The translations under genes and the position numbers were made by a program. From Stenomitos frigidus_A (GTDB lineage: Bacteria > Cyanobacteriota > Cyanobacteriia > Leptolyngbyales > Leptolyngbyaceae), in the NCBI RefSeq assembly GCF_963877135.1, contig NZ_CAWNSW010000092.1, positions 124,001 to 188,000 on the forward strand: a stretch of 64,000 nt of DNA. Reading direction: 5' to 3'. Below the pieces are notes generated by a model. That model was given only the letters and a program-made list of their open reading frames with translations. It did no database searches and had not been told where the DNA came from. Below are positions 35,994-44,282 of the stretch, piece by piece. The number at the start of each line of letters is the position of its first letter. Within the stretch, counting starts at the first letter, position 1.

Positions 35994-36734
35994 CTAACCC
36001 GCTAACGATTCCTCGCTCTCCAAGTCTTTACCTGTTGTTGGCAGTTCTAAACAGTAGCCAGCCCCGTAGACCGTTTTGATGTAATGGGGATGGCGTGGAT
36101 CAGGTTCCAATTTGGTTCTGAGATGGCGCACGTGAACCCGAATCGTTTCGATGTCATCATTGGGGTCATAGCCCCAGACCTCTTTGAGGATCTCGCTTGG
36201 CGAAACGGTTTGACCATGCCGTTGCAGCAGGCAATGCAAGAGCTCAAACTCCAAATGAGTCAGCTTCACCGTCTGCTCAAACCAAAGCGCTTCAAAGCGT
36301 TCCGGGACCAGAGTTAACGGTCCGTAATTGAGAATTTCACTATGCTTGGCAGCTTGAGGAATCCGATCGGTGCGACGCAGCAGTGCCCGTACCCGCGCCA
36401 ACATCTCCTCAATTTCAAACGGCTTGGTGAGGTAATCATCGGCACCTGCATTAAAGCCTTCGACTTTGTTTTGCGTCTGACTTAGAGCCGTCAGCATCAA
36501 AACGGGAATATCGGATGTGCGCTCATCGCGGCGTAGGCGCTGGCAGACTGTAAAGCCGTCTACTTTAGGTAGCATCAAATCCAGCATCACCAGATCGGGC
36601 TGTAGCTGCAAAGCCATCGCTTGACCCTTAACGCCATCAGGCGCCTGACTGACATCATAGCCAGCCATTTCAAGATTGACGGCAACGAGTTCTGAAATTG
36701 CAGGGTCATCGTCGATGACGAGTATCCGGGGCAT
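35994..36734 (-). CDS. rpaA: OmpR-family response regulator RpaA
   Basis: A 246-residue regulator nearly identical in pattern to cyanobacterial RpaA, the master output factor of the circadian clock. The receiver (1-120) shows VIDDDPAIS, the phospho-accepting aspartate in LVMLDLMLPKVDGF and the switch lysine in YLTKPFE. The DNA-binding domain (about 135-235) includes LTHLEFELLHCLLQRHG and DIETIRVHVRHLRTKLE. I chose the ATG at 36734 (MPRILVIDDD), the start of other RpaA proteins; an earlier in-frame start would add 22 unrelated residues. Its partner kinase SasA is not in the window. Regulates night-to-day genes such as the kai operon. Confidence 0.93.
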   Translation of the reverse strand: MPRILVIDDDPAISELVAVNLEMAGYDVSQAPDGVKGQAMALQLQPDLVMLDLMLPKVDGFTVCQRLRRDERTSDIPVLMLTALSQTQNKVEGFNAGADDYLTKPFEIEEMLARVRALLRRTDRIPQAAKHSEILNYGPLTLVPERFEALWFEQTVKLTHLEFELLHCLLQRHGQTVSPSEILKEVWGYDPNDDIETIRVHVRHLRTKLEPDPRHPHYIKTVYGAGYCLELPTTGKDLESEESLAG

Positions 36735-37375
36735 CGTTACAAAGGAAATAAAGTGCTGATTGCTTGTAAGTGTTAAGGCATTACGAAGATGTCTGTACAA
36801 ATTATAAGCAGGGAAGCTAAATCTTTTTTAAAGAAAGGCAATCTTTCTGAAAAGAATAGTTTGGGTTGGCGTTGTTTACGCCAAGAGGCATTGAGGGACA
36901 AGCAACTGAGGGACAAGCTGTGTGCCCCTTCTAAGCTCAGTTTCTAACGCAGCGAACGATCGGCTGCGCGCTCTGCCAGCGATACACGATCGCTGGCCTG
37001 GTTTTAAGTGCTTTTGAAACCGATTGCCCTCCAGAGGTCGCAAGCTCGTATGCTGCGTGAAATGGCTAAGTTGTCGACATCTATGCTCTAGGAAGCTGGC
37101 TCCCTGGTGATGACGATCGTACAACAGCAAACCCACGTGGGCGATGATGGGTGCGATCGTCGTTGATGAGAAGCAGTGAATGTCAGTGGAACGGTAGCCT
37201 TACGCTGTGCGGCAGAATCCCTTAGAATGCTGGTGGCTTATGCTTGTCCTTATGTAGGCATTGGGGCTGCCGACCGATCAGGGTTAGCAATGTTCTCTGT
37301 GATCGGATTGTGATCAATAGACGTCTAAAATTGACCAGACTTTTAAACTAGAGAAAACCTACAGTTGCTAAAACA
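36735..37375. other. Divergent intergenic region, no gene recognised
   Basis: About 640 bp upstream of rpaA and of the glycosyltransferase. An 86-codon minus-strand frame at 36876-37136 has unlikely composition and no ribosome-binding site. A long regulated leader for rpaA is possible. No repeats seen. Confidence 0.5.
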
Positions 37376-38611
37376 TTGATAGTACTTGCAGTGGTGGTGG
37401 TTGCTCTGCTGGGGGCAAGCATTTATGAAGCTAAATTACGTCGCATCGCGGAAACCGCTCCCACGTTAGCGATCGCAACTAGCAGCAGTGATCGCTCACC
37501 GTCAGCCAGCAGCCAGCAGCCAGGGACGATCACCCTTCCTCTCGTTTCGGTGATCATCCCTGCCTATAACGAAGCAGACAATATTGAAGACTGCATTCTC
37601 TCTGTCTTGCAAGGAACACCGCCCTCAGCGCCACTGGAGGTTTGGGTGCTTGACGACCAGTCGAGTGATGACACACTGGCGATCGCTCAAACGCTGCAGC
37701 AAACTCTTAACGATCCCCGTCTACGGGTACTGGCAGGTAAAGCCAGACCCGATCAGCAAACCTGGATGGGTAAAAATTGGGCCTGCACTCAGGCCGTCGA
37801 GCACGCTAGAGGAGCGTTTTTATTGTTTCTGGATGCAGACGTCAGGTTAAAGCCAGGGGCGATCGTCGCTGCTCTTGAATTCGTACAAGAAAACCAGATT
37901 GATTTGCTCACCTTATGCCCAGAAGTGGTCTGTGGTTGCCTTGCTGAGTGGCTGGTGCAACCGTGGATGATGAGCCTGCTCATGGCTGGATTCGCTTTCA
38001 ACGAAGTCAATGATCCCCATGCAGAGGCTGCCTTTGCAGCAGGGATGTTCATGTTTTTTCGACGCACCGCTTACGAGCAAGTGGGTGGACACCAGGCCGT
38101 TGCCGATCAAGCTGTTGAAGATGTAGAGCTAGCGCGGCGCCTCAAACTGAAAGGGCTGAAGCTTTATTACGCTATTGGCGCTAATCTGGCATCGGTTCGC
38201 ATGTATCGCTCTCTGGCAGGCGTCTGGGAAGGCTGGACTAAAAACTGGCATTTAGGTTCTCGTCGTAGTCTCTATATCAGCCTCCTTTCCGCCACAATCA
38301 TGCTCTGGGTCTGTGTGTTGCCCTGGTTCGGTTTGGTCGCGTTGCTTTATCAGCTGGAGACAGTCGGCCTAACGCCAGTGAATGGGTTGGCGATCGCGCT
38401 TGCAGTCACCACGATCGCCATACAGTACCGTATCCGTTGCTCGATCGAACGAGTGGCCGCCATTCCACCGCGCTATTGGTGGCTGACAGGCATCGGTGGT
38501 GCACTGGTAGCAGCGATCACCATTGTCTCTGTCATTAAAACCGAAACGGGCTGGGGCTGGACTTGGCGCGGGCGATCGCTGCAACTGCCCAATGCAGGAG
38601 TGCGAAGTTAG
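37376..38611 (+). CDS. Family 2 glycosyltransferase, membrane-associated
   Basis: A 411-residue GT2 enzyme that starts with TTG and a hydrophobic helix (IVLAVVVVALLGAS). The GT-A domain shows SVIIPAYNEADNIEDC, a DDQSSDD metal/nucleotide motif, FLFLDADVRL-like DxD (LLFLDADVR) and DQAVEDVELARRLK (ED motif). Two to three membrane helices end the chain. The GKNWACTQA motif recalls hopanoid- and carotenoid-associated glycosyltransferases such as HpnB and CruG; an orthologue of CruG, which glycosylates myxoxanthophyll, is possible but not proved. Stands alone. Confidence 0.85.
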   Translation: MIVLAVVVVALLGASIYEAKLRRIAETAPTLAIATSSSDRSPSASSQQPGTITLPLVSVIIPAYNEADNIEDCILSVLQGTPPSAPLEVWVLDDQSSDDTLAIAQTLQQTLNDPRLRVLAGKARPDQQTWMGKNWACTQAVEHARGAFLLFLDADVRLKPGAIVAALEFVQENQIDLLTLCPEVVCGCLAEWLVQPWMMSLLMAGFAFNEVNDPHAEAAFAAGMFMFFRRTAYEQVGGHQAVADQAVEDVELARRLKLKGLKLYYAIGANLASVRMYRSLAGVWEGWTKNWHLGSRRSLYISLLSATIMLWVCVLPWFGLVALLYQLETVGLTPVNGLAIALAVTTIAIQYRIRCSIERVAAIPPRYWWLTGIGGALVAAITIVSVIKTETGWGWTWRGRSLQLPNAGVRS

Positions 38612-38616
38612 AGAGA

Positions 38617-38715
38617 TTGTTGGTTCTTGGTTGTTGGTTGGTAATTGCTGGTTGTTAGAAGGAGCCCGAAGTCAGAATTCACTCAAAACTTAAAACTCAA
38701 AACTCAAAACTCTCC
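38617..38715. repeat. STRR block: TTGGTTG units and CTCAAAA units
   Basis: TTGGTTG/TTGGTTC units (about 38619-38645) are followed by CTCAAAA/CTTAAAA heptamers (38681-38712). The layout repeats that at 16603-16680. Confidence 0.75.
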
Positions 38716-38738
38716 CGTATTCCCCATCTACCACACCG

Positions 38739-40934
38739 ATGAAACTCGAAATTGTTGTTCAGGTTCTAATCGAAATTCTGATCGTCATCGGGCTTTCCCG
38801 CCTGGTTGGCTTAGGCTTTCGTCGGCTCAAGCAACCGTTGGTGATTGGTGAAATTGTCGCTGGAGTAATGCTTGGCCCATCCTTGTTGGGCTTGCTTGCG
38901 CCAAGTTTAGCGGCTGGGCTTTTTCCACCAGAGACGATTCCCTTTCTAAACGTGTTGTCTCAGATTGGGTTGATCTTTTTTATGTTTTTGATCGGGTTGG
39001 AGCTTGACCCAAAGTATCTTAAAAGTCAGCTTGACGTTGCTGTGCTGGTGTCTCACGTCAGCATTTTGGTGCCGTTTGCGCTGGGGACAGTGCTGTCGCT
39101 GTTGCTTTATCCGCTAGTGTCAAATGGCGGGGTATCGTTCACGGCATTTGCGCTGTTTTTGGGCGCAGCGATGTCGATTACCGCGTTTCCAGTTTTGGCA
39201 CGGATTATTACAGAGAATAATCTCCAAAGCACACGCTTGGGCACGCTAGCACTGACTTGCGCCGCTGTTGATGATGTCACGGCGTGGTGTGTACTGGCAC
39301 TAGCGATCGCCGTCACTCGCACCAACAGCATGGTGGGAGCCATTCCGACAATCCTGCTCTCGTTTGGCTACATCGTCTTTATGGTGACGGTGGGACGAAA
39401 GTTTCTGAAAAATTTCGCCAATTATTACGATCGCAGCGGGCGGTTGAACCAGTTTGTGCTGGCGGTTATCTACATGGGGGTTGTCACGTCAGCTCTCATT
39501 ACGGAACTGATTGGCATTCACCTGATTTTTGGTGCTTTTTTGATTGGTGCCGTGATGCCCAAGCATGCAGGGCTCACGCGGGAACTGGCGCAAAAAACAG
39601 AAGATTTTGTGCTGACTTTTTTGCTGCCCATTTTCTTTGCGTATAGTGGCTTACGCACTCAGATCGGGTTGCTTAACAGTCCGTTTTTGTGGTTGTTGTG
39701 TGGACTGGTGCTACTGGTGGCGATCGCTGGCAAATATTTTGGTACCTACTTTGCCGCGCGCGTCTCTGGCATCGAAAAACGAGAAGCCTCCGCCTTGGGC
39801 TGGCTGATGAATACACGCGGCTTGACCGAACTGATTGTGCTAAATATTGGCCTTAGTCTGAATGTGATCTCGCCGCTACTCTTCACGATGCTGGTGATCA
39901 TGGCGTTGGTGACCACTTTTATGACCTCGCCGTTATTAGAGTGGACGTATCCTAAACGCTTGATTCGCAAAGATGTTGTGCAGCGAACTGCCGATGCGGT
40001 CGAGCCAGATTATCGAATTTTGGTGCCGATTTCAAACCCCAATAGCCAAAAGGGCTTGATTCAACTGGCCGCGACGATCGCGCTGGGCAACGCTCAAGGA
40101 TCGGCAGCACTCGCCTCTGCTGGTGTTTACCCCTTAAGCCTGATTCAGCTCGATGAAGAATACGCGTTTGGCAGCACGCCAGCCGAAGCAGAGCGGTTGA
40201 TTGCTGAACGAGAGCAACGCATGGCTGAACTGGTCGAAAGCCTTGAGCCATCCTATGTTCGTTCTGTTGTGCATCCCATTACCCGAGTCGCGACGGATGT
40301 AGCACAGGAGGTAGTCAGAGTAGCAGAGAGCGATCGTGCCGATCTCATCTTGTTGGGATGGCATCGTCCTGCCTTTAGCCGTAACCGTCTGGGAGGACGT
40401 GTGGGGCAGATCCTCAGCACAGCCCGCACGGATGTCGCGGTTTTTATTGATCGTCAACAGGGATCGTTGGATAAGCTGCTGGTGCCCTATGTTTCAAACA
40501 TCCACAACGATCTTGGGCTAGAAATTGCGCTACGCATCCTGGTCAACTCGCAAAACTCAACGCTTACCATTTTGAGCGTCACCCAAAGCCATCAAGCGAA
40601 CGATCGCACCTACGAGTTTCGCACTCTGATGGAACAATTGCCCCCATCCGTCCGCGATCGCATCCATACGCCTCAGATTGAAGCCAGTAGCCCTATTCAA
40701 GCCGTCGTGGAAGCCTCAGCAACGGTAGACCTGACGATCGCTGGAGCTAGCCGCGAGTGGGGTTTAGAACGGCAAACGTTGGGCTTCTACGCTGACCAAC
40801 TGGCAGTGCAATGTCATTCATCGCTGCTCATCACCCGCCGCTATAGTCAAGTCACTGCACACCTGTCGTCAGTGCTAGGAGCAACAGAGAATGGAACGAG
40901 CCGTGAAGCCGATCAATCGGAAGCGGTTACTTAA
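38739..40934 (+). CDS. Cation:proton antiporter (CPA2) with universal-stress C-terminus
   Basis: A 731-residue protein. The N-terminal 400 residues form a CPA2/KefB-type exchanger with about twelve helices (LVGLGFRRLKQPLVIGEIVAGVMLGPSLLGL, LTCAAVDDVTAWCVLALAIA with the transport aspartates, MPKHAGLTREL, LGWLMNTRGLTELIVLNIG). The remainder contains two universal-stress-like regions (about 430-560 and 580-700), as in plant CHX/KEA relatives and cyanobacterial Nha-type antiporters. It exchanges sodium or potassium for protons. A small secreted protein gene follows within 100 bases. Two STRR blocks flank it. Confidence 0.93.
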   Translation: MKLEIVVQVLIEILIVIGLSRLVGLGFRRLKQPLVIGEIVAGVMLGPSLLGLLAPSLAAGLFPPETIPFLNVLSQIGLIFFMFLIGLELDPKYLKSQLDVAVLVSHVSILVPFALGTVLSLLLYPLVSNGGVSFTAFALFLGAAMSITAFPVLARIITENNLQSTRLGTLALTCAAVDDVTAWCVLALAIAVTRTNSMVGAIPTILLSFGYIVFMVTVGRKFLKNFANYYDRSGRLNQFVLAVIYMGVVTSALITELIGIHLIFGAFLIGAVMPKHAGLTRELAQKTEDFVLTFLLPIFFAYSGLRTQIGLLNSPFLWLLCGLVLLVAIAGKYFGTYFAARVSGIEKREASALGWLMNTRGLTELIVLNIGLSLNVISPLLFTMLVIMALVTTFMTSPLLEWTYPKRLIRKDVVQRTADAVEPDYRILVPISNPNSQKGLIQLAATIALGNAQGSAALASAGVYPLSLIQLDEEYAFGSTPAEAERLIAEREQRMAELVESLEPSYVRSVVHPITRVATDVAQEVVRVAESDRADLILLGWHRPAFSRNRLGGRVGQILSTARTDVAVFIDRQQGSLDKLLVPYVSNIHNDLGLEIALRILVNSQNSTLTILSVTQSHQANDRTYEFRTLMEQLPPSVRDRIHTPQIEASSPIQAVVEASATVDLTIAGASREWGLERQTLGFYADQLAVQCHSSLLITRRYSQVTAHLSSVLGATENGTSREADQSEAVT

Positions 40935-41011
40935 GAAGGGGAAGGATAAGAGTTTTGAGTTTTGAGTTTTGAGTTCAGCCTTTAGCCTTTAGCCTTCTGC
41001 CTCCTTCTAAC
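40935..41011. repeat. STRR block: TTTTGAG and CTTTAGC units
   Basis: GTTTTGA units (the complement of CTCAAAA) at about 40951-40975 are followed by CTTTAGC and CTTCTGC units. The block mirrors the one at 38681-38712 on the other side of the antiporter gene. Confidence 0.75.
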
Positions 41012-41030
41012 CACTAACAACCGCTACCCA

Positions 41031-41516
41031 ATGGGCAACCACTTTACTCTTAAATCTCTTAGCTTCTACGGTGGCGCGATCGCGTTCGTCATTATCTTAT
41101 TCAGCATGGTGACTGCCTATGGCGAAGCGAACCTGAAGGCTCCTCAAAAAATCGCTGGTCGTTATCAGATTCCGGCTCAAGATCTGCCAGGATGCCTGAA
41201 GTCCGAGCAATTGATTCTCTTAGTGCAGCAATCTGGAATTTACCTGACAGGTTCCCTGCTAACGGTTGATACAGTGGATACGTTGGAGAAACGGGCTATA
41301 GAGCGTCCCTCTATGACCGGGAACTGGAAGAATCAACGGCTGGCTCTACATGGGGATGCAAGCTATTTACCGAAATGTCAGGGTGATGTCAAAATTCAGG
41401 GAGCGATCGCGCAACAATCGCTCAACGGCACACTCAACCTCAGTGCTGCCCCTGGAGATATTCCCTTTACGGCAAGGCTAGAAGCACTTCAACCCAAACA
41501 ACCGCAAGGACACTGA
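41031..41516 (+). CDS. Small membrane-anchored hypothetical protein
   Basis: 161 residues with one N-terminal membrane helix or signal (GGAIAFVIILFSMVTAYG), then an extracytoplasmic domain rich in strands: IAGRYQIPAQDLPGCL, LILLVQQSGIYLTGSLL, GNWKNQRLALHGD. Two cysteines (about 61 and 122) could form a disulfide. The repeated pattern of strand-plus-GxL suggests a small beta fold. Same strand and 96 bases from the antiporter, so it may be a partner subunit. Family not recognised. Confidence 0.72.
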   Translation: MGNHFTLKSLSFYGGAIAFVIILFSMVTAYGEANLKAPQKIAGRYQIPAQDLPGCLKSEQLILLVQQSGIYLTGSLLTVDTVDTLEKRAIERPSMTGNWKNQRLALHGDASYLPKCQGDVKIQGAIAQQSLNGTLNLSAAPGDIPFTARLEALQPKQPQGH

Positions 41517-41626
41517 CAGCCTTGCTGCTGTAGGCACGGCTACTCAAAGAGAAGCCGCTTTGCGTCTACAACCATCAGCCGCAGGAGCTTTGCCAGCTAA
41601 CCAGGAATCTAGACACCGAGCCACCC

Positions 41627-41908
41627 ATGCAGTATGTTTTGATTATTCACGACGTCGCAGATTATCTAACCTGGAAAAAGGTGTTCGACGAAGCTTCTGA
41701 TATGAGGAGAGAGGCTGGCGAACGATCGTATCAGGTGCTCAAATACCAGAACAACTCAAACAGAATTGTGCATTTCTCAATGTGGACTTCGCTTGATGAT
41801 GCCAGGCGCTTTTTCGAGTCGCCAAAGCTCGTCCAAATTAGAGCCGAAGCGGGCGTCCAAGCGCCTGATTTTATCTATTTGGATCAGCTTGAAGCCGGTA
41901 CTCTGTGA
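41627..41908 (+). CDS. Small ferredoxin-fold (ABM/EthD-like) protein
   Basis: 93 residues. The pattern MQYVLIIHDVADYLTWKKVFDEA, then VLKYQNNSNRIVHFSMWTSLDDARRFFES, matches small dimeric alpha-beta barrel proteins related to antibiotic-biosynthesis monooxygenases and cyclase-like domains. Catalytic function is uncertain. Its 3' end overlaps the convergent LuxR-type gene by 25 bases, so the transcripts are antisense to each other at their ends. Confidence 0.75.
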   Translation: MQYVLIIHDVADYLTWKKVFDEASDMRREAGERSYQVLKYQNNSNRIVHFSMWTSLDDARRFFESPKLVQIRAEAGVQAPDFIYLDQLEAGTL

Positions 41909-42594
41909 GTATTGTTTTGTGTCGCAAGCTGTGCCACCATCTCTGCACGAGACGATACTTCAAGTTTACGAAACATTCGCTTTAAAGCTTGCTTCACAGA
42001 ATTTTCGGTAATCCAAAGTTCTGCTCCAATTTCTGCGTTGGTTTGCCCTAAAGCCACCAACTGCGCGATTTGCCATTCACGCGGCGTTAAGCATCCAGCT
42101 TTGCTGTTCCCATAACAATCGGTTGTGGCTGTTTGGTGTAGCGATCGCACCGTCGCCGCCCAAACCGATAAGTGCAAACAGATGGCACTCAAATCAGCTA
42201 AATTTTGTGTGTCAAAAGCAAGCATTGACTTTTCACGAGTGCAGCCCACGGCGCCTACTAATTGACCGCGATCGATGATGGGGCCTGCCATCACGTGCCA
42301 ATGATCGGGACGGGGACAAATGACTGCCCACGCTTTGGGTGATGTCACCAAGCCTTCATGGACAGGCGTATGGCGTTCTGCTATGTAACGCGCCACAGGA
42401 TTATGCTCGATGGATAGGGCCACGTTCAGAATATTTTGAAACTTTCGAGCCGCTTTTAACTGATCGAAGAAAAAGATCCCCGATCGCTTGGCCGCAAAAT
42501 AATCCCCGAGTTTTGGCGCCAGGTGCGATCGCAGGTCTGCTTCACTACTGGCTTGGTTGATGGTTTCAAAAAGAAGCTGCAAGGGACTGGTCAT
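41884..42594 (-). CDS. GAF domain LuxR-family transcriptional regulator
   Basis: 236 residues. Residues about 10-150 resemble a GAF sensor (YFAAKRSGIFFFDQLKA, DRGQLVGAVGCTREKSMLAF). The C-terminal HTH is a LuxR/GerE domain (LTPREWQIAQLVALGQTNAEIGAELWITENSVKQALKRMFRKL). No receiver domain is present, so it responds to a bound ligand rather than phosphorylation. It ends inside the small ferredoxin-fold gene and starts 96 bases from the divergent MAPEG gene, which it may regulate. Confidence 0.9.
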   Translation of the reverse strand: MTSPLQLLFETINQASSEADLRSHLAPKLGDYFAAKRSGIFFFDQLKAARKFQNILNVALSIEHNPVARYIAERHTPVHEGLVTSPKAWAVICPRPDHWHVMAGPIIDRGQLVGAVGCTREKSMLAFDTQNLADLSAICLHLSVWAATVRSLHQTATTDCYGNSKAGCLTPREWQIAQLVALGQTNAEIGAELWITENSVKQALKRMFRKLEVSSRAEMVAQLATQNNTHRVPASS

Positions 42595-42689
42595 AGATCA
42601 AGTGGTCTGAAGTGTACCTGATCGAGGTCTAGAAGCATGTAGTGGCTCAGATTATAGTCCATTAATCTTGAGCACAAAAACAACTTGAC

Positions 42690-43115
42690 ATGACACAAAC
42701 TGCCATCTTCAGTCCCTTCTTTGCGACCGTGTTTCTAACACTCCTGGTCTGGGTGTATATGTATAGCCGTCGCATTCGTTTCATTATCAGTCAAAAGCTG
42801 CGTCCGGCAGATTTGACTCCCAGTGCCTTCGCACAGCTTTCACCCCCAGGCGTCTCCAATCCATCAGATAACTTAAAGAACCTGTTCGAGATTCCGGTAC
42901 TATTCTATGCGCTTGTCCTCTACCTTTTCGTCACGCAGCAAGTGGATAACGTGTATGTCGCCGCCGCGTGGGTTTTTGTTGGCTTTCGTGCGCTGCATAG
43001 TGCTGTCCACTGCACCTTTAATCGCATCATCCTTCGGTTCTACCTCTACCTTTTTTCGACGATCGCAGTATGGTTCATCGCCATCCGCTCAGCCTTTGCT
43101 CACTTCAGCGTCTGA
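42690..43115 (+). CDS. MAPEG family membrane protein
   Basis: 141 residues with four membrane helices. The MAPEG pattern is visible in DNLKNLFEIPVLFYALVLYL and FRALHSAVHCTFNRIILRFYLY. Family members include glutathione transferases and peroxidases acting on lipid products; many bacterial ones are uncharacterised. It is divergent from the GAF-LuxR regulator across 95 bases and convergent with the Tab2 gene. Confidence 0.87.
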   Translation: MTQTAIFSPFFATVFLTLLVWVYMYSRRIRFIISQKLRPADLTPSAFAQLSPPGVSNPSDNLKNLFEIPVLFYALVLYLFVTQQVDNVYVAAAWVFVGFRALHSAVHCTFNRIILRFYLYLFSTIAVWFIAIRSAFAHFSV

Positions 43116-43128
43116 GCATGCGCGATCG

Positions 43129-43971
43129 CTACGCTTCTGTTTTCAGCAACCAAAAGCCGCTGTAAGTCATACCAGCATCATCGGGCTGCACCAACAGGAA
43201 ATGGAGTCCTTGACTGAGTTGCTTGCGGCGCTCAAATTCTTGCCCAGCCGCAGCGACTTCAGCATCTTCAAAGGTGGTAAGAATCCAGCGATCGACCAGT
43301 CCCGCTTCCAGAATCAAACCATCGGGTGCGCCAGGAATATAGTTGAGCAAGATGGGTTGCGCTTGTTGCAGCCAGAGCGCCAGTCGCATCGCTTGCCGTC
43401 CCCCATCAATGACAACGCCGGGAATGGGAGTGGTGGATGCAAGCCCCAAATTTAGCGGCAACAGCGATTCAGGCATATCGAGAATGGGAATCATGCGATC
43501 GCTAAACGTATCGACCAGATCGGCGGTCGGCAAGACAGCAAACCGCCAGCGATCGCCCCACAGGGTCTCTGACAGCGGCACTGGCGGCAGTTTATCCAGT
43601 GCTAGTGGCTGATAGGGTTGTCCGGTAAAGCCTGCCTGCGTGGGATATTGACGTGCCCGTTCTTGCAGCCAGCGTTTGAGTGTCGATATCCGACGCGTTG
43701 GCTCCACAGCAATGCCGATCTGCTTGCCAACCGGTTCAATGAGATTAAAGGTTTGCGGTCGAAACACGCGAATGCGATCGGGCCGTGGCTGTCCTGCATC
43801 GATCAGCTGTTGCAACTGAACCAGTAGCCAGTCAGCACGTGCTTCGGCTTGAGGGCAAACCATCGCGTACTGAAAGTCCCCTACAGAATCGCAGACTAGC
43901 AATTCCCAAAGCGGATTGCCAGTTTCATCCTGTAGGGGACGACGGTAAAAATCAAGTTCCCAAACGTGCAT
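43129..43971 (-). CDS. Tab2/Atab2 family RNA-binding protein
   Basis: 280 residues of the DUF1092 family shared by cyanobacteria and chloroplasts. The start MHVWELDFYRRPLQDETGNPLWELLVCD is diagnostic, as are WLLVQLQQLIDAGQPRPDRIRVFRPQ and PLALDKLPPVPLSETLWGDRW. In Chlamydomonas Tab2 binds psaB mRNA and is needed for its translation; Arabidopsis ATAB2 supports both photosystems. A perfect 17-bp inverted repeat begins three bases before the start codon. It is convergent with the MAPEG gene. Confidence 0.9.
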   Translation of the reverse strand: MHVWELDFYRRPLQDETGNPLWELLVCDSVGDFQYAMVCPQAEARADWLLVQLQQLIDAGQPRPDRIRVFRPQTFNLIEPVGKQIGIAVEPTRRISTLKRWLQERARQYPTQAGFTGQPYQPLALDKLPPVPLSETLWGDRWRFAVLPTADLVDTFSDRMIPILDMPESLLPLNLGLASTTPIPGVVIDGGRQAMRLALWLQQAQPILLNYIPGAPDGLILEAGLVDRWILTTFEDAEVAAAGQEFERRKQLSQGLHFLLVQPDDAGMTYSGFWLLKTEA

Positions 43972-44282
43972 TGGTGATTAGTGATTAGTTTTTAGAAGAC
44001 TCTAACAACTAATCACTAATCACTAACAACTTCTTAAGGTAGTGCCATTATGTGAAGGCCAAAAAATAAGCAACAACTATAAAGTTGCTGTGAGAATCAA
44101 GTAATCGGCAAACAGCACCCCACAACAAAGGGTGTACTCGTTAAACGCTCCTCCCACTACTTTGCTACGAGGCTTAAGGGTCGTTAAAGGATGAGCGTAA
44201 TTACTTAGAAACGCCTCCGCTGCCGTTTTCTCTTGATTGTTTCTTCAAAAAGAAAGGCCTCAAGGGGTTTTAAAGGAGTCGG
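43972..44282. other. Intergenic region between glmU and the Tab2 gene
   Basis: 311 bp. It holds the inverted repeat at 43974-44023. A second, weaker pairing is GCACCCC with GGGGTG-like bases near 44115-44135. Nearer glmU there is AAACCCCTTGAGG on the transcript strand but no clean hairpin. No gene is seen. Confidence 0.5.
43974..44023 (-). promoter_or_regulatory. 17-bp inverted repeat in the 5' leader of the Tab2 gene
   Basis: The arms at 43974-43990 and 44007-44023 are perfectly complementary over 17 bases around a 16-base spacer. As RNA from the minus strand this stem would cover the ribosome-binding region just ahead of the ATG at 43971. The arms are built from the GTGATTA/TAATCAC heptamer, so it could also be an STRR that happens to be inverted. 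Confidence 0.6.

Noticed and set aside
36876..37136. Open frame of 86 codons between rpaA and the glycosyltransferase
   Set aside because: The composition (many H, R, Q, L) is typical of a chance frame in this GC range, and no start signal is seen.
43974..44023. Inverted repeat as a terminator of the Tab2 gene
   Set aside because: It lies at the start of that gene, not its end, and there is no T run.
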